DNA from: Microbacterium sp. LWH11-1.2
GTDB taxonomy: Bacteria > Actinomycetota > Actinomycetes > Actinomycetales > Microbacteriaceae
Direction of reading: 5' to 3'
DNA: 64,000 nt
Assembly (NCBI RefSeq): GCF_038397745.1
Contig: NZ_CP151636.1
Location: 2,728,001 to 2,792,000 of the forward strand
Numbering within the stretch: the first letter of the stretch is position 1; each line of letters begins with the position of its first letter. The translations under genes and the position numbers were made by a program. The notes under the pieces are model-generated. The model searched no databases. It was not told where the DNA came from and saw only the letters and a program-made list of their open reading frames with translations. Below, piece by piece: positions 12,856-20,814 of this stretch.

Positions 12856-14070
12856 ATGACTCTGCGCACCCTGGACACACTGGGTTCGCTCGAGGGCAAG
12901 CGCGTCATCGTCCGTTGTGATCTGAACGTCCCCCTGCGGGACGGGGTCATAACGGACGATGGCCGTGTACGCGCCTCGCTGCCGACTCTCAACGCACTGA
13001 TCAACGCGGGAGCCCGCGTCGTCGTGTGCTCCCACCTCGGACGCCCCGACGGCGCGCCCGACCCCCAGTACAGCCTCGAGCCGGTGGCTCAGCGGCTGTC
13101 GGAGCTGCTCGGCGCCCCGGTCGCGTTCGCGCGCGACACCGTGGGCGAGTCCGCTCAGGATGCTGTGGCCTCGCTCGAGGACGGCGGGGTCGTCGTCATC
13201 GAGAACCTGCGCTTCAACGCGGGGGAGACGGCGAAGGACGACGCGACGCGCGCTGCTTTCGCCGCCGAGCTCGCGAAGCTCGGCGACGTGCTCGTGTCCG
13301 ACGGCTTCGGCGTCGTGCACCGCAAGCAGGCGAGCGTGTACGAGCTCGCCGAGCTGCTGCCCTCGGCCGCCGGTCTGCTGATCGAGACCGAGCTCGACGT
13401 GCTCGACCGTCTCACCGAGAACCCCGAGCGCCCGTACGCGGTCGTGCTCGGCGGCTCGAAGGTCAGCGACAAGCTCGGCGTCATCTCGCACCTGCTGCCG
13501 CGCGTCGACCGCATCCTGGTCGGCGGCGGCATGCTGTTCACGTTCCTCAAGGCGCAGGGTCACGACGTGGCCTCCAGCCTTCTGGAAGAGGACCAGCTCG
13601 AGACGGTCCGCGGCTACATCGCGGAGGCCGCGGAGCGGGGCGTGGAGTTCGTGCTCCCGACCGACGTCGTGGTCGCCGCCTCGTTCAGCGCGGATGCCGC
13701 GCACGAGACCGTCTCCGCCGACGCGATCGAGTCGACGGCGTTCGGCACGTCCGGCATCGGCCTCGACATCGGTCCGGAGACGGCTGCCCGGTTCGCAGAG
13801 GTCATCCGCGGGTCGAAGACGGTGTTCTGGAACGGCCCGATGGGCGTGTTCGAGTTCCCGGCGTTCGCCGCCGGAACCAAGACCGTCGCGCAGGCTCTGA
13901 CCGAAGTCGACGGCCTCAGCGTCGTCGGCGGCGGAGACTCCGCGGCTGCCGTGCGTCAGCTCGGCTTCACCGACGACCGGTTCGGGCACATCTCGACCGG
14001 CGGCGGCGCAAGCCTCGAGTTCCTCGAGGGAAAGAAACTACCCGGCCTGGAGGTGCTCGGATGGGCATAG
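12856..14070 (+). CDS. pgk: Phosphoglycerate kinase
   Basis: A 404-residue kinase transferring phosphate from 1,3-bisphosphoglycerate to ADP. The N-domain substrate motif R-C-D-L-N-V-P and S-H-L-G-R-P are present; the C-domain has [12 protein letters not shown], the nucleotide loop N-G-P-M-G-V-F-E and the GGGDSAAA motif. ATG 12856 lies 10 bases after the gap stop with no strong ribosome binding site, suggesting coupled translation. Its 3' end overlaps tpiA by 10 bases. Confidence 0.98.
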   Translation: MTLRTLDTLGSLEGKRVIVRCDLNVPLRDGVITDDGRVRASLPTLNALINAGARVVVCSHLGRPDGAPDPQYSLEPVAQRLSELLGAPVAFARDTVGESAQDAVASLEDGGVVVIENLRFNAGETAKDDATRAAFAAELAKLGDVLVSDGFGVVHRKQASVYELAELLPSAAGLLIETELDVLDRLTENPERPYAVVLGGSKVSDKLGVISHLLPRVDRILVGGGMLFTFLKAQGHDVASSLLEEDQLETVRGYIAEAAERGVEFVLPTDVVVAASFSADAAHETVSADAIESTAFGTSGIGLDIGPETAARFAEVIRGSKTVFWNGPMGVFEFPAFAAGTKTVAQALTEVDGLSVVGGGDSAAAVRQLGFTDDRFGHISTGGGASLEFLEGKKLPGLEVLGWA

Positions 14071-14852
14071 CGACCCGTACCCCGCTGATCGCGGGCAACT
14101 GGAAGATGAACCTGGACCACCTGCAGGCGGTCGCGTTCGTGCAGAAGCTGCACTGGACGCTCAAGGACGCGAAGCACGAGGACGGATCCGTCGAGGTGGC
14201 GGTCTTCCCGCCTTTCACCGATATCCGCAGTGTGCAGACGCTGATCGACGCGGACAAGATCCCGTTCGCCCTCGGCGCGCAGGATGTCTCGGCGCACGAC
14301 TCCGGTGCCTACACCGGCGAGGTCTCGGGTGCCTTCCTGGCGAAGCTCGACGCGAAGTACGTCATCATCGGCCACTCGGAGCGTCGTGAGTACCACGCCG
14401 AGTCCGACGAGGTCGTCTCCGCCAAGGTGCAGGCATCGCTCAAGCACGGACTGGTTCCGGTCATCTGCGTCGGCGAGACCGCGGAGGACCTGGAGAAGTT
14501 CGGCGCCAGTGCGGTCCCCGCCGGTCAGCTCGAGGCAGCGCTCCAGGGCGTCTCGCCGAAGGCCGACATCGTGGTCGCGTACGAGCCCGTCTGGGCCATC
14601 GGCTCCGGTCAGGCCGCGACGCCGCAGCAGGCGCAGGACGTCTGCGCGGCGCTCCGCACCGTGATCGCGAAGGTCCTCGGGGATGACGCGGCCGCGCGCA
14701 CGCGCATCCTCTACGGCGGCTCGGTGAAGTCGGCGAACATCGCCAGCTTCATGCGGGAGCCCGATGTGGACGGCGCTCTGGTCGGCGGCGCGAGCCTCGT
14801 CGTCGACGAGTTCGCCGCGATCATCCGCTTCGAGAAGCACGTCGGGGTGTGA
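14061..14852 (+). CDS. tpiA: Triosephosphate isomerase
   Basis: A 263-residue TIM-barrel enzyme interconverting dihydroxyacetone phosphate and glyceraldehyde 3-phosphate. A-G-N-W-K-M-N holds the substrate lysine, I-G-H-S-E-R-R the electrophilic histidine, A-Y-E-P-V-W-A-I-G the catalytic glutamate, and Y-G-G-S-V-K the phosphate loop. It starts inside the last codons of pgk, so expression is probably translationally coupled. A stem-loop follows six bases after the stop, separating the glycolytic genes from secG. Confidence 0.98.
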   Translation: MGIATRTPLIAGNWKMNLDHLQAVAFVQKLHWTLKDAKHEDGSVEVAVFPPFTDIRSVQTLIDADKIPFALGAQDVSAHDSGAYTGEVSGAFLAKLDAKYVIIGHSERREYHAESDEVVSAKVQASLKHGLVPVICVGETAEDLEKFGASAVPAGQLEAALQGVSPKADIVVAYEPVWAIGSGQAATPQQAQDVCAALRTVIAKVLGDDAAARTRILYGGSVKSANIASFMREPDVDGALVGGASLVVDEFAAIIRFEKHVGV

Positions 14853-14858
14853 GTGCGG

Positions 14859-14876
14859 CGGGGCTCCGGCCCCGCT
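14859..14876 (+). terminator. Short stem-loop after tpiA
   Basis: GCGGGGC paired with GCCCCGC around a four-base loop. No uridine tract follows. It sits just before the predicted secG promoter. Confidence 0.45.
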
Positions 14877-14882
14877 GCACCG

Positions 14883-14888
14883 TATACT
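14883..14888 (+). promoter_or_regulatory. Predicted -10 of secG-rbpA
   Basis: TATACT, the strongest hexamer in the gap, giving a start near 14895 and a leader of about 40 bases with GAAAGG before secG. Confidence 0.55.
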
Positions 14889-14933
14889 TGACCGTTACGG
14901 GGGCGCACCTGCCCCAGCGAAAGGCTCTTTCTC

Positions 14934-15182
14934 GTGGCAATTCTCGAGTTCGTTCTGCAGGTCGTGCTGGGTATCACCAGCGTCCTGCTGACCCTCCTCA
15001 TCCTCTTGCACAAGGGTCGCGGTGGCGGCCTTTCCGACATGTTCGGCGGAGGCATGACCTCGGCGGTCGGCTCTTCCGGTCTCGCGGAGCGGAACCTGAA
15101 CCGCTTCACCGTCGTCCTCGCGCTGACCTGGTTCGTCGCCATCGTCGCGCTCGGACTCATCACGAAGTTCGAGGTGATCTGA
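14934..15182 (+). CDS. secG: Preprotein translocase subunit SecG
   Basis: An 82-residue membrane subunit of the SecYEG channel. Two transmembrane helices are visible (about residues 4-24 and 60-78) separated by the conserved cytoplasmic loop H-K-G-R-G-G-G-L-S-D-M-F-G-G-G. Start GTG 14934 follows GAAAGG at 14919-14924. The gap-pgk-tpiA-secG order is a classical actinobacterial arrangement. The stop codon overlaps the start of rbpA (TGATG). Confidence 0.95.
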   Translation: MAILEFVLQVVLGITSVLLTLLILLHKGRGGGLSDMFGGGMTSAVGSSGLAERNLNRFTVVLALTWFVAIVALGLITKFEVI

Positions 15183-15535
15183 TGGCTACCGGTGGAAACG
15201 CGATCCGCGGCACCCGCGTCGGCTCCGGCCCGATGGGGGAGCAGGACCACGGCTACCATGCCGACCGCATCGCGGTGTCGTACTGGGACGGACTCGGCAA
15301 CGAGACGGTCCGCTACTTCGCCGCGGGTCTCCCCGAAGAGGAGATCCCGGAGACGATCGATCACCCGCAGTCGGGCCTGCCGGCCGGACGCGACAAGGAG
15401 AATCCTCCTGCCCTCGCGAAGGCCGAGCCGTACAAGACGCACCTCGCCTACGTGAAGGAGCGCCGCACCGACGAGGAAGCGGTCCAGCTCCTCGAGGATG
15501 CGCTCACGCAGCTGCGCGAGCGTCGGGGCCAGTGA
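15182..15535 (+). CDS. rbpA: RNA polymerase-binding protein RbpA
   Basis: A 117-residue actinobacteria-specific factor that binds the group 1 sigma factor and RNA polymerase and stabilises the promoter open complex. The N-terminal I-R-G-T-R-V-G-S tail, the central barrel (R-I-A-V-S-Y-W-D, then V-R-Y-F-A-A-G-L-P-E-E-E-I-P) and the C-terminal sigma-interaction helix (L-L-E-D-A-L-T-Q-L-R-E-R-R) match the family. There are no cysteines, so it is a zinc-free type. It overlaps secG by one base and is followed by a strong terminator. Confidence 0.92.
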   Translation: MATGGNAIRGTRVGSGPMGEQDHGYHADRIAVSYWDGLGNETVRYFAAGLPEEEIPETIDHPQSGLPAGRDKENPPALAKAEPYKTHLAYVKERRTDEEAVQLLEDALTQLRERRGQ

Positions 15536-15553
15536 TCTCCTGATCTGACGATG

Positions 15554-15587
15554 AAGAAGCCGCCGCGAGTGATCGCGGCGGCTTCTT
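15554..15587. terminator. Terminator between rbpA and the convergent HExxH gene
   Basis: A perfect 15-base stem (left arm AAGAAGCCGCCGCGA) with a four-base loop. It is flanked by a T-rich right end and by convergent stops, so it can serve both strands. Confidence 0.85.
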
Positions 15588-15606
15588 CCGTCTCAGCGGC
15601 GGCCGT

Positions 15607-16836
15607 TCAGCGGCACCCCGCTGCGGCATCGATATAGCTCTGCGGCGGGTAGCCGTAGGCCCACACTCCGTTGGCGTCGTCGGTGTAGCCCATGCTGATG
15701 GCCCAGGCGGTCGCCCACTTCTCGATGCTGTCCTGCGTCGACGAGTCGTACATGTCCTCGCACTTGACGCTGATCGCGTGACCGACCTCGTGCGCGACGA
15801 GCGCCCTGCTGCGATCCGCCGGCCACTGCTCGGCGACGGAGTCGGACAGCTGGATGACGGATCGGCCGGGCTCGTCCCACCACCAGGTGGTGTATCCGCC
15901 CATGCTGCCGTTGAATCCTGCGCCGTTGACGATCGGGGCCCAGTCGAATTCCAGCAGCACGCCGGGGGCGAGCGCGCGGGCGAACGCCTCGATCTCGAGC
16001 CGGGCGTCCATCAGCGGGCCGGACTTCTCGGCCAGCTCCTCGTTCTCGGTCGCGACGACCTGCGCCGCGGCACTCTGGAGGCTCGCGTACGCGTTCACGG
16101 CCGCGTCGTCGATCGTGGTCGTGGCGATCGCCGCGGCTGCGGCGTCCCGCAACTCGATCACCGCATCGTTCCGGGCGGAGATGTGGGCGGCCTCGAAGGC
16201 GACGGCCGCTTCGCCCGCAGAGGTCAGGAGCGCGACGCCGCTCTCGGTGACCGCATCGGAGGCGGTGAGCACGTCGGCAGCTTCGGCGAGGAGCTCGTCG
16301 GCGAGATCTGCGGCCTCGTCGCGCTTCTCCTCGAGCTTCGTGGTGGCGCCGAACAGCTCCCAGAACCACACGGGCTTCTCTCCCGCGACGGGGACCTCGG
16401 TGGCGATCAGCTGGTCGGCCTCCGCTGCGGCGCTCTCGGCTTCGGCGACCGCACCGGCGAGGGCCGCTTCGGTCTCCGCCGGGGCGACGATGGCCTCGTT
16501 CTCGCCGGCGACGATCAGTCCCGCGGAATCCGCGAGGGCCTGGAGGTCGGCGGCCTCGGCACGGAGCTGCGTCTTCTCGCTGTTCGCCGAGGCCACGGCA
16601 TCCGCATGGCTCTCCGCGGCGGTGTCGTAGCCCATGCTGGCCGAGACCTGGGTGATCGCGATCGCGGCGATCACGGCCGCACCGCCGATCAGGCCGAGGA
16701 CGAGGCCCTTGCGCTTGCGCTTCGGCTTCCGCGGGGGAGCGGTCGAGGCGCCGCCCGTGAAGCGTGCGGACAGCTCGTGCCCGCCCAGGGGCGCGGATGC
16801 CGGCGCATCCGCGCGATACGGGGGGAGAGCGGTCAC
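15607..16836 (-). CDS. Membrane-anchored protein with C-terminal HExxH putative metalloprotease domain
   Basis: A 409-residue protein of no family I can name. Residues 1-43 are a proline-rich cytoplasmic part ending in a basic cluster (K-R-K-R-K), residues 44-63 are one transmembrane helix, and residues about 65-270 are an alanine/glutamate-rich, heptad-like stretch likely to be coiled coil or a helical bundle. The C-terminal domain contains V-A-H-E-V-G-H (HExxH at 349-353) and a glutamate at about 372, compatible with a gluzincin-type zinc site. C359 and C408 could form a disulfide outside the cell. Start GTG 16836 follows GAGGA. It is convergent with rbpA. An extracellular metal-dependent peptidase is inference from the motif alone. 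Confidence 0.75.
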   Translation of the reverse strand: MTALPPYRADAPASAPLGGHELSARFTGGASTAPPRKPKRKRKGLVLGLIGGAAVIAAIAITQVSASMGYDTAAESHADAVASANSEKTQLRAEAADLQALADSAGLIVAGENEAIVAPAETEAALAGAVAEAESAAAEADQLIATEVPVAGEKPVWFWELFGATTKLEEKRDEAADLADELLAEAADVLTASDAVTESGVALLTSAGEAAVAFEAAHISARNDAVIELRDAAAAAIATTTIDDAAVNAYASLQSAAAQVVATENEELAEKSGPLMDARLEIEAFARALAPGVLLEFDWAPIVNGAGFNGSMGGYTTWWWDEPGRSVIQLSDSVAEQWPADRSRALVAHEVGHAISVKCEDMYDSSTQDSIEKWATAWAISMGYTDDANGVWAYGYPPQSYIDAAAGCR

Positions 16837-16900
16837 GTCGTCCTCATTCGATCAGCCTCACGTTCGGAGCTGCATGCAGCGGCACTGCCAGGGTATGCGA

Positions 16901-16930
16901 GAAGGCCCCCACCGTGCGGTGGGGGCCTTC
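16901..16930 (-). terminator. Terminator after tRNA-Gly
   Basis: A perfect 13-base stem (GAAGGCCCCCACC with its complement) and a four-base loop, just downstream of the leftward tRNA gene. Confidence 0.75.
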
Positions 16931-16938
16931 TGGAAGCG

Positions 16939-17009
16939 AGGGGCTGACGGGAATCGAACCCGCATCATTAGTTTGGAAGACTAAGGCTTTACCACTAAGC
17001 TACAGCCCC
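16939..17009 (-). tRNA. tRNA-Gly (anticodon TCC)
   Basis: Read leftward, the acceptor stem GGGGCTG pairs with CAGCCCC. The D-arm T-A-G-C-T-T-A-G-T-G-G-T is followed by the anticodon stem TTAGT/ACTAA, which encloses the loop CTTCCAA with anticodon TCC. The T-arm contains GGTTCGATTCC. The 3' CCA is not encoded. Confidence 0.95.
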
Positions 17010-17022
17010 GAATCCCGGTGCA

Positions 17023-17042
17023 CTTCGACAGGCTCAGTGACC
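17023..17042. repeat. Dispersed repeat, copy 1 (CTTCGACARGCTCAGNGACC)
   Basis: CTTCGACAGGCTCAGTGACC lies in the gap between the two tRNA genes. A second copy with two differences is at 44471-44490. From memory this motif is scattered through Microbacteriaceae genomes. Confidence 0.6.
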
Positions 17043-17113
17043 CGGGGATCGGACCGGAATCGCAACTCCGGCGTGATCGATCATACCGGACCGTGAGGGG
17101 TGCTCCCGTCCGT

Positions 17114-17119
17114 TAGACT
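17114..17119 (+). promoter_or_regulatory. Predicted -10 of tRNA-Pro
   Basis: TAGACT, 30 bases before the mature tRNA 5' end. Confidence 0.5.
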
Positions 17120-17149
17120 CGATGGGGCTGAATCTGCGCGCGGATTCCC

Positions 17150-17223
17150 CGGGGCGTAGCTCAGCTTGGTAGAGCGCCCGCTTTGGGAGCGGGAGGTCGC
17201 AGGTTCAACTCCTGTCGCCCCGA
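17150..17223 (+). tRNA. tRNA-Pro (anticodon TGG)
   Basis: A 74-base cloverleaf: acceptor CGGGGCG/CGCCCCG, D-arm with AGCTTGGTAGAGC, anticodon stem CCCGC/GCGGG around the loop TTTGGGA (anticodon TGG), and T-arm with GGTTCAACTCC. The 3' CCA is not encoded. The gene is 62 bases upstream of tig and may share its transcript. Confidence 0.96.
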
Positions 17224-17285
17224 CACGGCATCTTCAGCCTGACAGCCGCGTTCACTCGCGGAGACAACAAGGAGAACACACCAGC

Positions 17286-18755
17286 ATGGCGAACAGCACC
17301 GTCGAGAAGCTGACCCCGACCCGGGTCAAGCTCAGCATCACGGTCACCCCGGACGACCTCAAGCCGAGCATCGCTCACGCCTACGAGCACATCGCTCAGG
17401 ACGTCCAGATCCCCGGCTTCCGCAAGGGCAAGGTGCCCGCCCCGATCATCGACCAGCGCATCGGTCGCGGCGCGGTCATCGAGCACGCCGTCAACGAGGG
17501 CCTCGACAAGTTCTTCCGCGAGGCGAGCGCCGAGCACAAGCTGCGCGTCGTCGGACGCCCGGCGGCGGACATCACGCAGTGGCCGAACGAGAAGGACTTC
17601 TCCGGCGACCTGCTCGTCGACGTCGAGGTGGACGTCCGTCCCGACATCGAGATCCCCTCCTACGAGGGCATCACCGTGACCGTCGACGCCGTCGAGGCCG
17701 ATGAGGCCGCACTCGACGCCGAGCTCGAGAACATGCGCGCGCGCTTCGGCACGCTCGTCCCGGTCGACCGTCCGGCCGCCAAGGGCGACTTCGTCGACCT
17801 CGACCTCGTCGCCACGATCGACGGCGCCGAGATCGACCGCGCCGAGGGCGTGTCGTACGAGATCGGCTCCGGCGAGCTGCTCGAGGGCATCGACGACGCG
17901 ATCGAGTCGCTCACGGCAGGCGAGGACACCACGTTCCGCTCCGCTCTCGTCGGCGGCGACCACGCCGGTTCCGAGGCCGAGGTCTCCGTGACGGTCAAGG
18001 CCGTCAAGGAGCGCGAGCTCCCCGAGGCCGACGACGACTTCGCGCAGATCGCGAGCGAGTTCGACACGATCGCCGAGCTCCGTGCGAGCCTCGCCGAGCG
18101 CGTCGCTCAGCAGGGCGTCTTCACGCAGGGCTCCGCCGCACGCGACAAGCTCGTCGAGACGCTGCTCGAGCAGATCGACATCCCCGTGCCGCCGCAGCTC
18201 ATCGAGGACGAGGTGCACAACCACCTCGAGGGCGAGAACCGCCTCGAGGACGACGTGCACCGGGCCGAGGTCACCGAGGCGAGCGAGAAGCAGTTCCGCA
18301 CGCAGGTGCTGCTCGACACGATCGCCGAGCAGGCCGACGTGCAGGTCTCGCAGGAGGAGCTGAGCCAGTACCTCATCCAGTCCGCTTCGCAGTACGGCAT
18401 GGCGCCGCAGGAGTTCGTCGAGGCGCTGCAGTCGTCGAACCAGCTGCCCGCGCTCGTCGGTGAGGTCGCCCGCAACAAGGCCCTCGCGATCGCGCTCGGC
18501 AAGGTGAAGGTCGTCGACACCAACGGCAAGCCCGTCGACCTGTCCGACTTCATCGTCACCGACGACGAGGCTGAAGCGGCTGACGAGGCTCCGGCGGAGG
18601 AGAAGCCCGCGAAGAAGGCTCCTGCGAAGAAGCCTGCTGCCAAGAAGGCTCCGGCGAAGAAGGCCGACGACGCCGAGGCTGCGGACAAGCCCGCCGCGAA
18701 GAAGCCTGCCGCCAAGAAGGCTCCGGCCAAGAAGGCGGCCGACAAGGCCGAGTGA
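17286..18755 (+). CDS. tig: Trigger factor with basic Lys/Ala/Pro tail
   Basis: Ribosome-associated chaperone and prolyl isomerase, 489 residues. The ribosome-binding domain contains the signature [13 protein letters not shown] near residue 40. The FKBP-type PPIase domain ([10 protein letters not shown] ... [11 protein letters not shown]) and the helical arms ([16 protein letters not shown]) follow. The last 50 or so residues are a repetitive [11 protein letters not shown] tail resembling histone H1 C-termini, making the protein longer than E. coli trigger factor. ATG 17286 with AAGGAG upstream is the correct start; the frame is open further upstream but runs into tRNA-Pro. Trigger factor beside clpP1-clpP2-clpX is the usual order. 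Confidence 0.97.
   Translation: MANSTVEKLTPTRVKLSITVTPDDLKPSIAHAYEHIAQDVQIPGFRKGKVPAPIIDQRIGRGAVIEHAVNEGLDKFFREASAEHKLRVVGRPAADITQWPNEKDFSGDLLVDVEVDVRPDIEIPSYEGITVTVDAVEADEAALDAELENMRARFGTLVPVDRPAAKGDFVDLDLVATIDGAEIDRAEGVSYEIGSGELLEGIDDAIESLTAGEDTTFRSALVGGDHAGSEAEVSVTVKAVKERELPEADDDFAQIASEFDTIAELRASLAERVAQQGVFTQGSAARDKLVETLLEQIDIPVPPQLIEDEVHNHLEGENRLEDDVHRAEVTEASEKQFRTQVLLDTIAEQADVQVSQEELSQYLIQSASQYGMAPQEFVEALQSSNQLPALVGEVARNKALAIALGKVKVVDTNGKPVDLSDFIVTDDEAEAADEAPAEEKPAKKAPAKKPAAKKAPAKKADDAEAADKPAAKKPAAKKAPAKKAADKAE
18603..18752 (+). repeat. Repetitive coding segment of the tig tail
   Basis: About 150 bases of imperfect AAG-AAG-GCT/CCT-GC repeats encoding K-K-A-P-A-K-K and K-K-P-A-A-K-K units. 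Such tracts commonly vary in length between strains. Confidence 0.8.
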
Positions 18756-18772
18756 TCGGACACGATCCACAG

Positions 18773-18804
18773 AAGAGGGCGGATGCTGCGGCATCCGCCC
18801 TCTT
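18773..18804 (+). terminator. Terminator after tig
   Basis: A perfect 14-base stem (AAGAGGGCGGATGC) with loop TGCG, ending in TCTT. The stem contains both orientations of the over-represented CGGATGC heptamer. Confidence 0.8.
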
Positions 18805-18827
18805 TCGCATCACAGGGAGAGGCGAGC

Positions 18828-19322
18828 ATGAAGAGCTGGAACGAGCGGATCGACGACGTCTGGGCGGATGCCAGCGGCGAAGAGGTCGGCGACGACACGA
18901 TCGCGCGGATCGACGCCCTCGCGGCGGAGCGCGGAGCGGATGACGCGCGTGCGGAGTTCGAGCGGGCCGGAGCTCGGGATTCGGCGGGCCGCCCGGCCGA
19001 CGCCGTCGTCCTGTACCGACGCGCCCTCGAGCTCGGCCTCGACGAGGAGCACCGTCCGCAGTGCGTGATCCAGCTCGCCAGCTCGTTGCGGAACCTGGGT
19101 GCGTTCGACGACGCCCTCGCCGTGATCCGCGCGGAGGAGGAGCTGTCGGCCGACGGTCCGTACCGCGACGCGGTCGCTGCGGTTCACGCCCTCATCCTCG
19201 CCAGCGCCGGCCGGCCCGCGCAGGGCCTCTCGGTCGCGCTTCTCGCGCTGGTGCCGCACCTCCCGCGCTACCACCGCTCGATGACCGCCTACGCGCGGGA
19301 GATCGCGGAATCCGACACCTGA
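18828..19322 (+). CDS. Tetratricopeptide repeat protein
   Basis: A 164-residue soluble helical protein starting at ATG 18828 behind AGGGAGAGG. TPR-like helix pairs are seen as S-A-G-R-P-A-D-A-V-V-L-Y-R-R-A-L-E-L-G-L and N-L-G-A-F-D-D-A-L-A-V-I-R-A-E-E-E-L, the form found in a widespread actinobacterial TPR family of unknown function. There is no signal peptide or enzymatic motif. It stands between the tig terminator and the clpP promoter, close to protein quality-control genes, which hints at but does not prove a role as an adaptor or scaffold. Confidence 0.8.
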   Translation: MKSWNERIDDVWADASGEEVGDDTIARIDALAAERGADDARAEFERAGARDSAGRPADAVVLYRRALELGLDEEHRPQCVIQLASSLRNLGAFDDALAVIRAEEELSADGPYRDAVAAVHALILASAGRPAQGLSVALLALVPHLPRYHRSMTAYAREIAESDT

Positions 19323-19365
19323 TATGCCGACGGCGAACACGGCCTGGGTGCCGCGCCGACGCCGG

Positions 19366-19371
19366 TAGATT
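19366..19371 (+). promoter_or_regulatory. Predicted -10 of clpP1-clpP2
   Basis: TAGATT, with a leader of about 24 bases carrying AGGAG. A GGCGAAC sequence at 19332-19338 resembles one half of a ClgR-type site, but the other half is not convincing. Confidence 0.45.
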
Positions 19372-19401
19372 CGAAGCACGAACACGGAAACAGGAGCTGA
19401 A

Positions 19402-19998
19402 ATGGCTGCAGAACCCCTTGTCGCGACGAGCGTCTTCGACAGGCTGCTGAAGGATCGCATCATCTGGCTTGGTTCAGAGGTGCGTGACCAGAACGCCAAC
19501 GAGATCTGCGCGAAGATCCTTCTTCTCGCCGCGGAAGACTCAGAGAAGGACATCTACCTCTACATCAACTCGCCCGGTGGCTCGATCACCGCGGGCATGG
19601 CGATCTACGACACCATGCAGTTCGTGCCGAACGACATCGTCACTGTCGGCATCGGCATGGCCGCGTCGATGGGTCAGCTCCTGCTGACGAGCGGCACCAA
19701 GGGCAAGCGCTACATCACCCCCAATGCGCGGGTCCTGCTGCACCAGCCCCACGGCGGGTTCGGCGGCACGTCGAGTGACATCCAGACCCAGGCGCAGCTC
19801 ATCCTCTCGATGAAGAAGCGCCTCGCGGAGATCACGGCGGGACAGACCGGCAAGTCGGTCGAGCAGATCAACGCCGATGGTGACCGCGACCGCTGGTTCA
19901 CCGCCGAGGAGGCCCTCGAGTACGGCTTCGTCGACCACATCCGCGAGCACGCCAGCGATGTGACCGGCGGCGGCGGCACCGCGGACGACGCAGAGTAA
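19402..19998 (+). CDS. clpP1: ATP-dependent Clp protease proteolytic subunit 1
   Basis: A 198-residue serine peptidase subunit of the ClpP1P2 barrel. The catalytic triad is S89 (in G-M-A-A-S-M-G-Q), H114 (L-L-H-Q-P-H-G-G) and D162 (D-R-D-R-W). The oxyanion loop NSPGGSI is intact. ATG 19402 follows CAGGAG. In actinobacteria two different ClpP rings combine and both are needed for activity with ClpX or ClpC. clpP2 follows 20 bases downstream in the same operon. Confidence 0.97.
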   Translation: MAAEPLVATSVFDRLLKDRIIWLGSEVRDQNANEICAKILLLAAEDSEKDIYLYINSPGGSITAGMAIYDTMQFVPNDIVTVGIGMAASMGQLLLTSGTKGKRYITPNARVLLHQPHGGFGGTSSDIQTQAQLILSMKKRLAEITAGQTGKSVEQINADGDRDRWFTAEEALEYGFVDHIREHASDVTGGGGTADDAE

Positions 19999-20018
19999 TC
20001 CGGATTCGAGAGGACACC

Positions 20019-20660
20019 ATGTACACCCCCACTTTCCAATCCGCAGGCAACCTGCCGTCCAGCCGCTACGTGCTCCCGCAGTTCGAGGAGCGTACGGCCT
20101 ACGGCTTCAAGCGCCAGGACCCGTACAACAAGCTCTTCGAAGATCGCGTGATCTTCCTGGGCGTGCAGGTCGACGACGCGTCCGCCGACGATGTGATGGC
20201 GCAGCTGCTCGTCCTGGAGAGCCAGGATGCCGAGCGCGACATCACGATGTACATCAACTCGCCCGGTGGCTCCTTCACGGCCATGACGGCGATCTACGAC
20301 ACGATGCAGTACGTCGCGCCGCAGATCCAGACCGTCGTGCTCGGACAGGCGGCTTCCGCCGCGGCCGTGCTGCTCGCCGCCGGCGCGCCGGGCAAGCGCC
20401 TCGCGCTCCCGAACGCCCGTGTGCTGATCCACCAGCCCGCGATGGGCGAGGCCGGTCAGGGCCAGGCATCCGACATCGAGATCCAGGCGGCGGAGATCCT
20501 CCGCATGCGCACCTGGCTCGAGGAGACCATGGCCGCGCACACGGGCAAGCCCGTCGAGCAGGTGAACCGCGACATCGATCGCGACAACATCCTCTCGGCG
20601 ACGCAGGCCCTCGAGTACGGCATCGTCGATCAGGTCCTCACCACGCGCAAGCGCGCCTGA
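20019..20660 (+). CDS. clpP2: ATP-dependent Clp protease proteolytic subunit 2
   Basis: A 213-residue second ClpP subunit. The triad is S113 (G-Q-A-A-S-A-A-A), H138 (L-I-H-Q-P-A-M-G) and D189 (I-D-R-D-N). The 36-residue N-terminal extension before Y-N-K-L-F-E-D-R-V is longer than in clpP1, as usual for actinobacterial ClpP2. It is the last gene of the operon and is followed by a 17-base-pair stem-loop. Confidence 0.97.
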   Translation: MYTPTFQSAGNLPSSRYVLPQFEERTAYGFKRQDPYNKLFEDRVIFLGVQVDDASADDVMAQLLVLESQDAERDITMYINSPGGSFTAMTAIYDTMQYVAPQIQTVVLGQAASAAAVLLAAGAPGKRLALPNARVLIHQPAMGEAGQGQASDIEIQAAEILRMRTWLEETMAAHTGKPVEQVNRDIDRDNILSATQALEYGIVDQVLTTRKRA

Positions 20661-20672
20661 GAACCTCGACTC

Positions 20673-20709
20673 CGAAGGGGCGTCCGTCACCATGACGGGC
20701 GCCCCTTCG
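20673..20709 (+). terminator. Terminator after clpP2
   Basis: A long stem of about 17 pairs including one G-U, closed by a three-base loop, starting 13 bases after the stop codon. Confidence 0.8.
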
Positions 20710-20788
20710 CCGTCCCCGGCGGATGTGCAGGCTGTGGGTGGGCGGCTGCGCATATGAGCACGCGGATGCGCGAACGCAGATCAGGGCC

Positions 20789-20794
20789 TATTCT
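20789..20794 (+). promoter_or_regulatory. Predicted -10 of the SorC-type regulator operon
   Basis: TATTCT, with GGAAGGAGG as ribosome binding site downstream. No clear operator was identified around it. Confidence 0.45.
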
Positions 20795-20814
20795 GGAAGA
20801 GGAAGGAGGATGCC

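Noticed and set aside
17166..17285. Upstream extension of the trigger factor frame
   Set aside because: It begins inside tRNA-Pro. ATG 17286 has an AAGGAG site and gives the normal N-terminus.
19325..19365. Possible ClgR operator upstream of clpP1
   Set aside because: Only one half-site-like GGCGAAC is seen, so it is not annotated as an operator.
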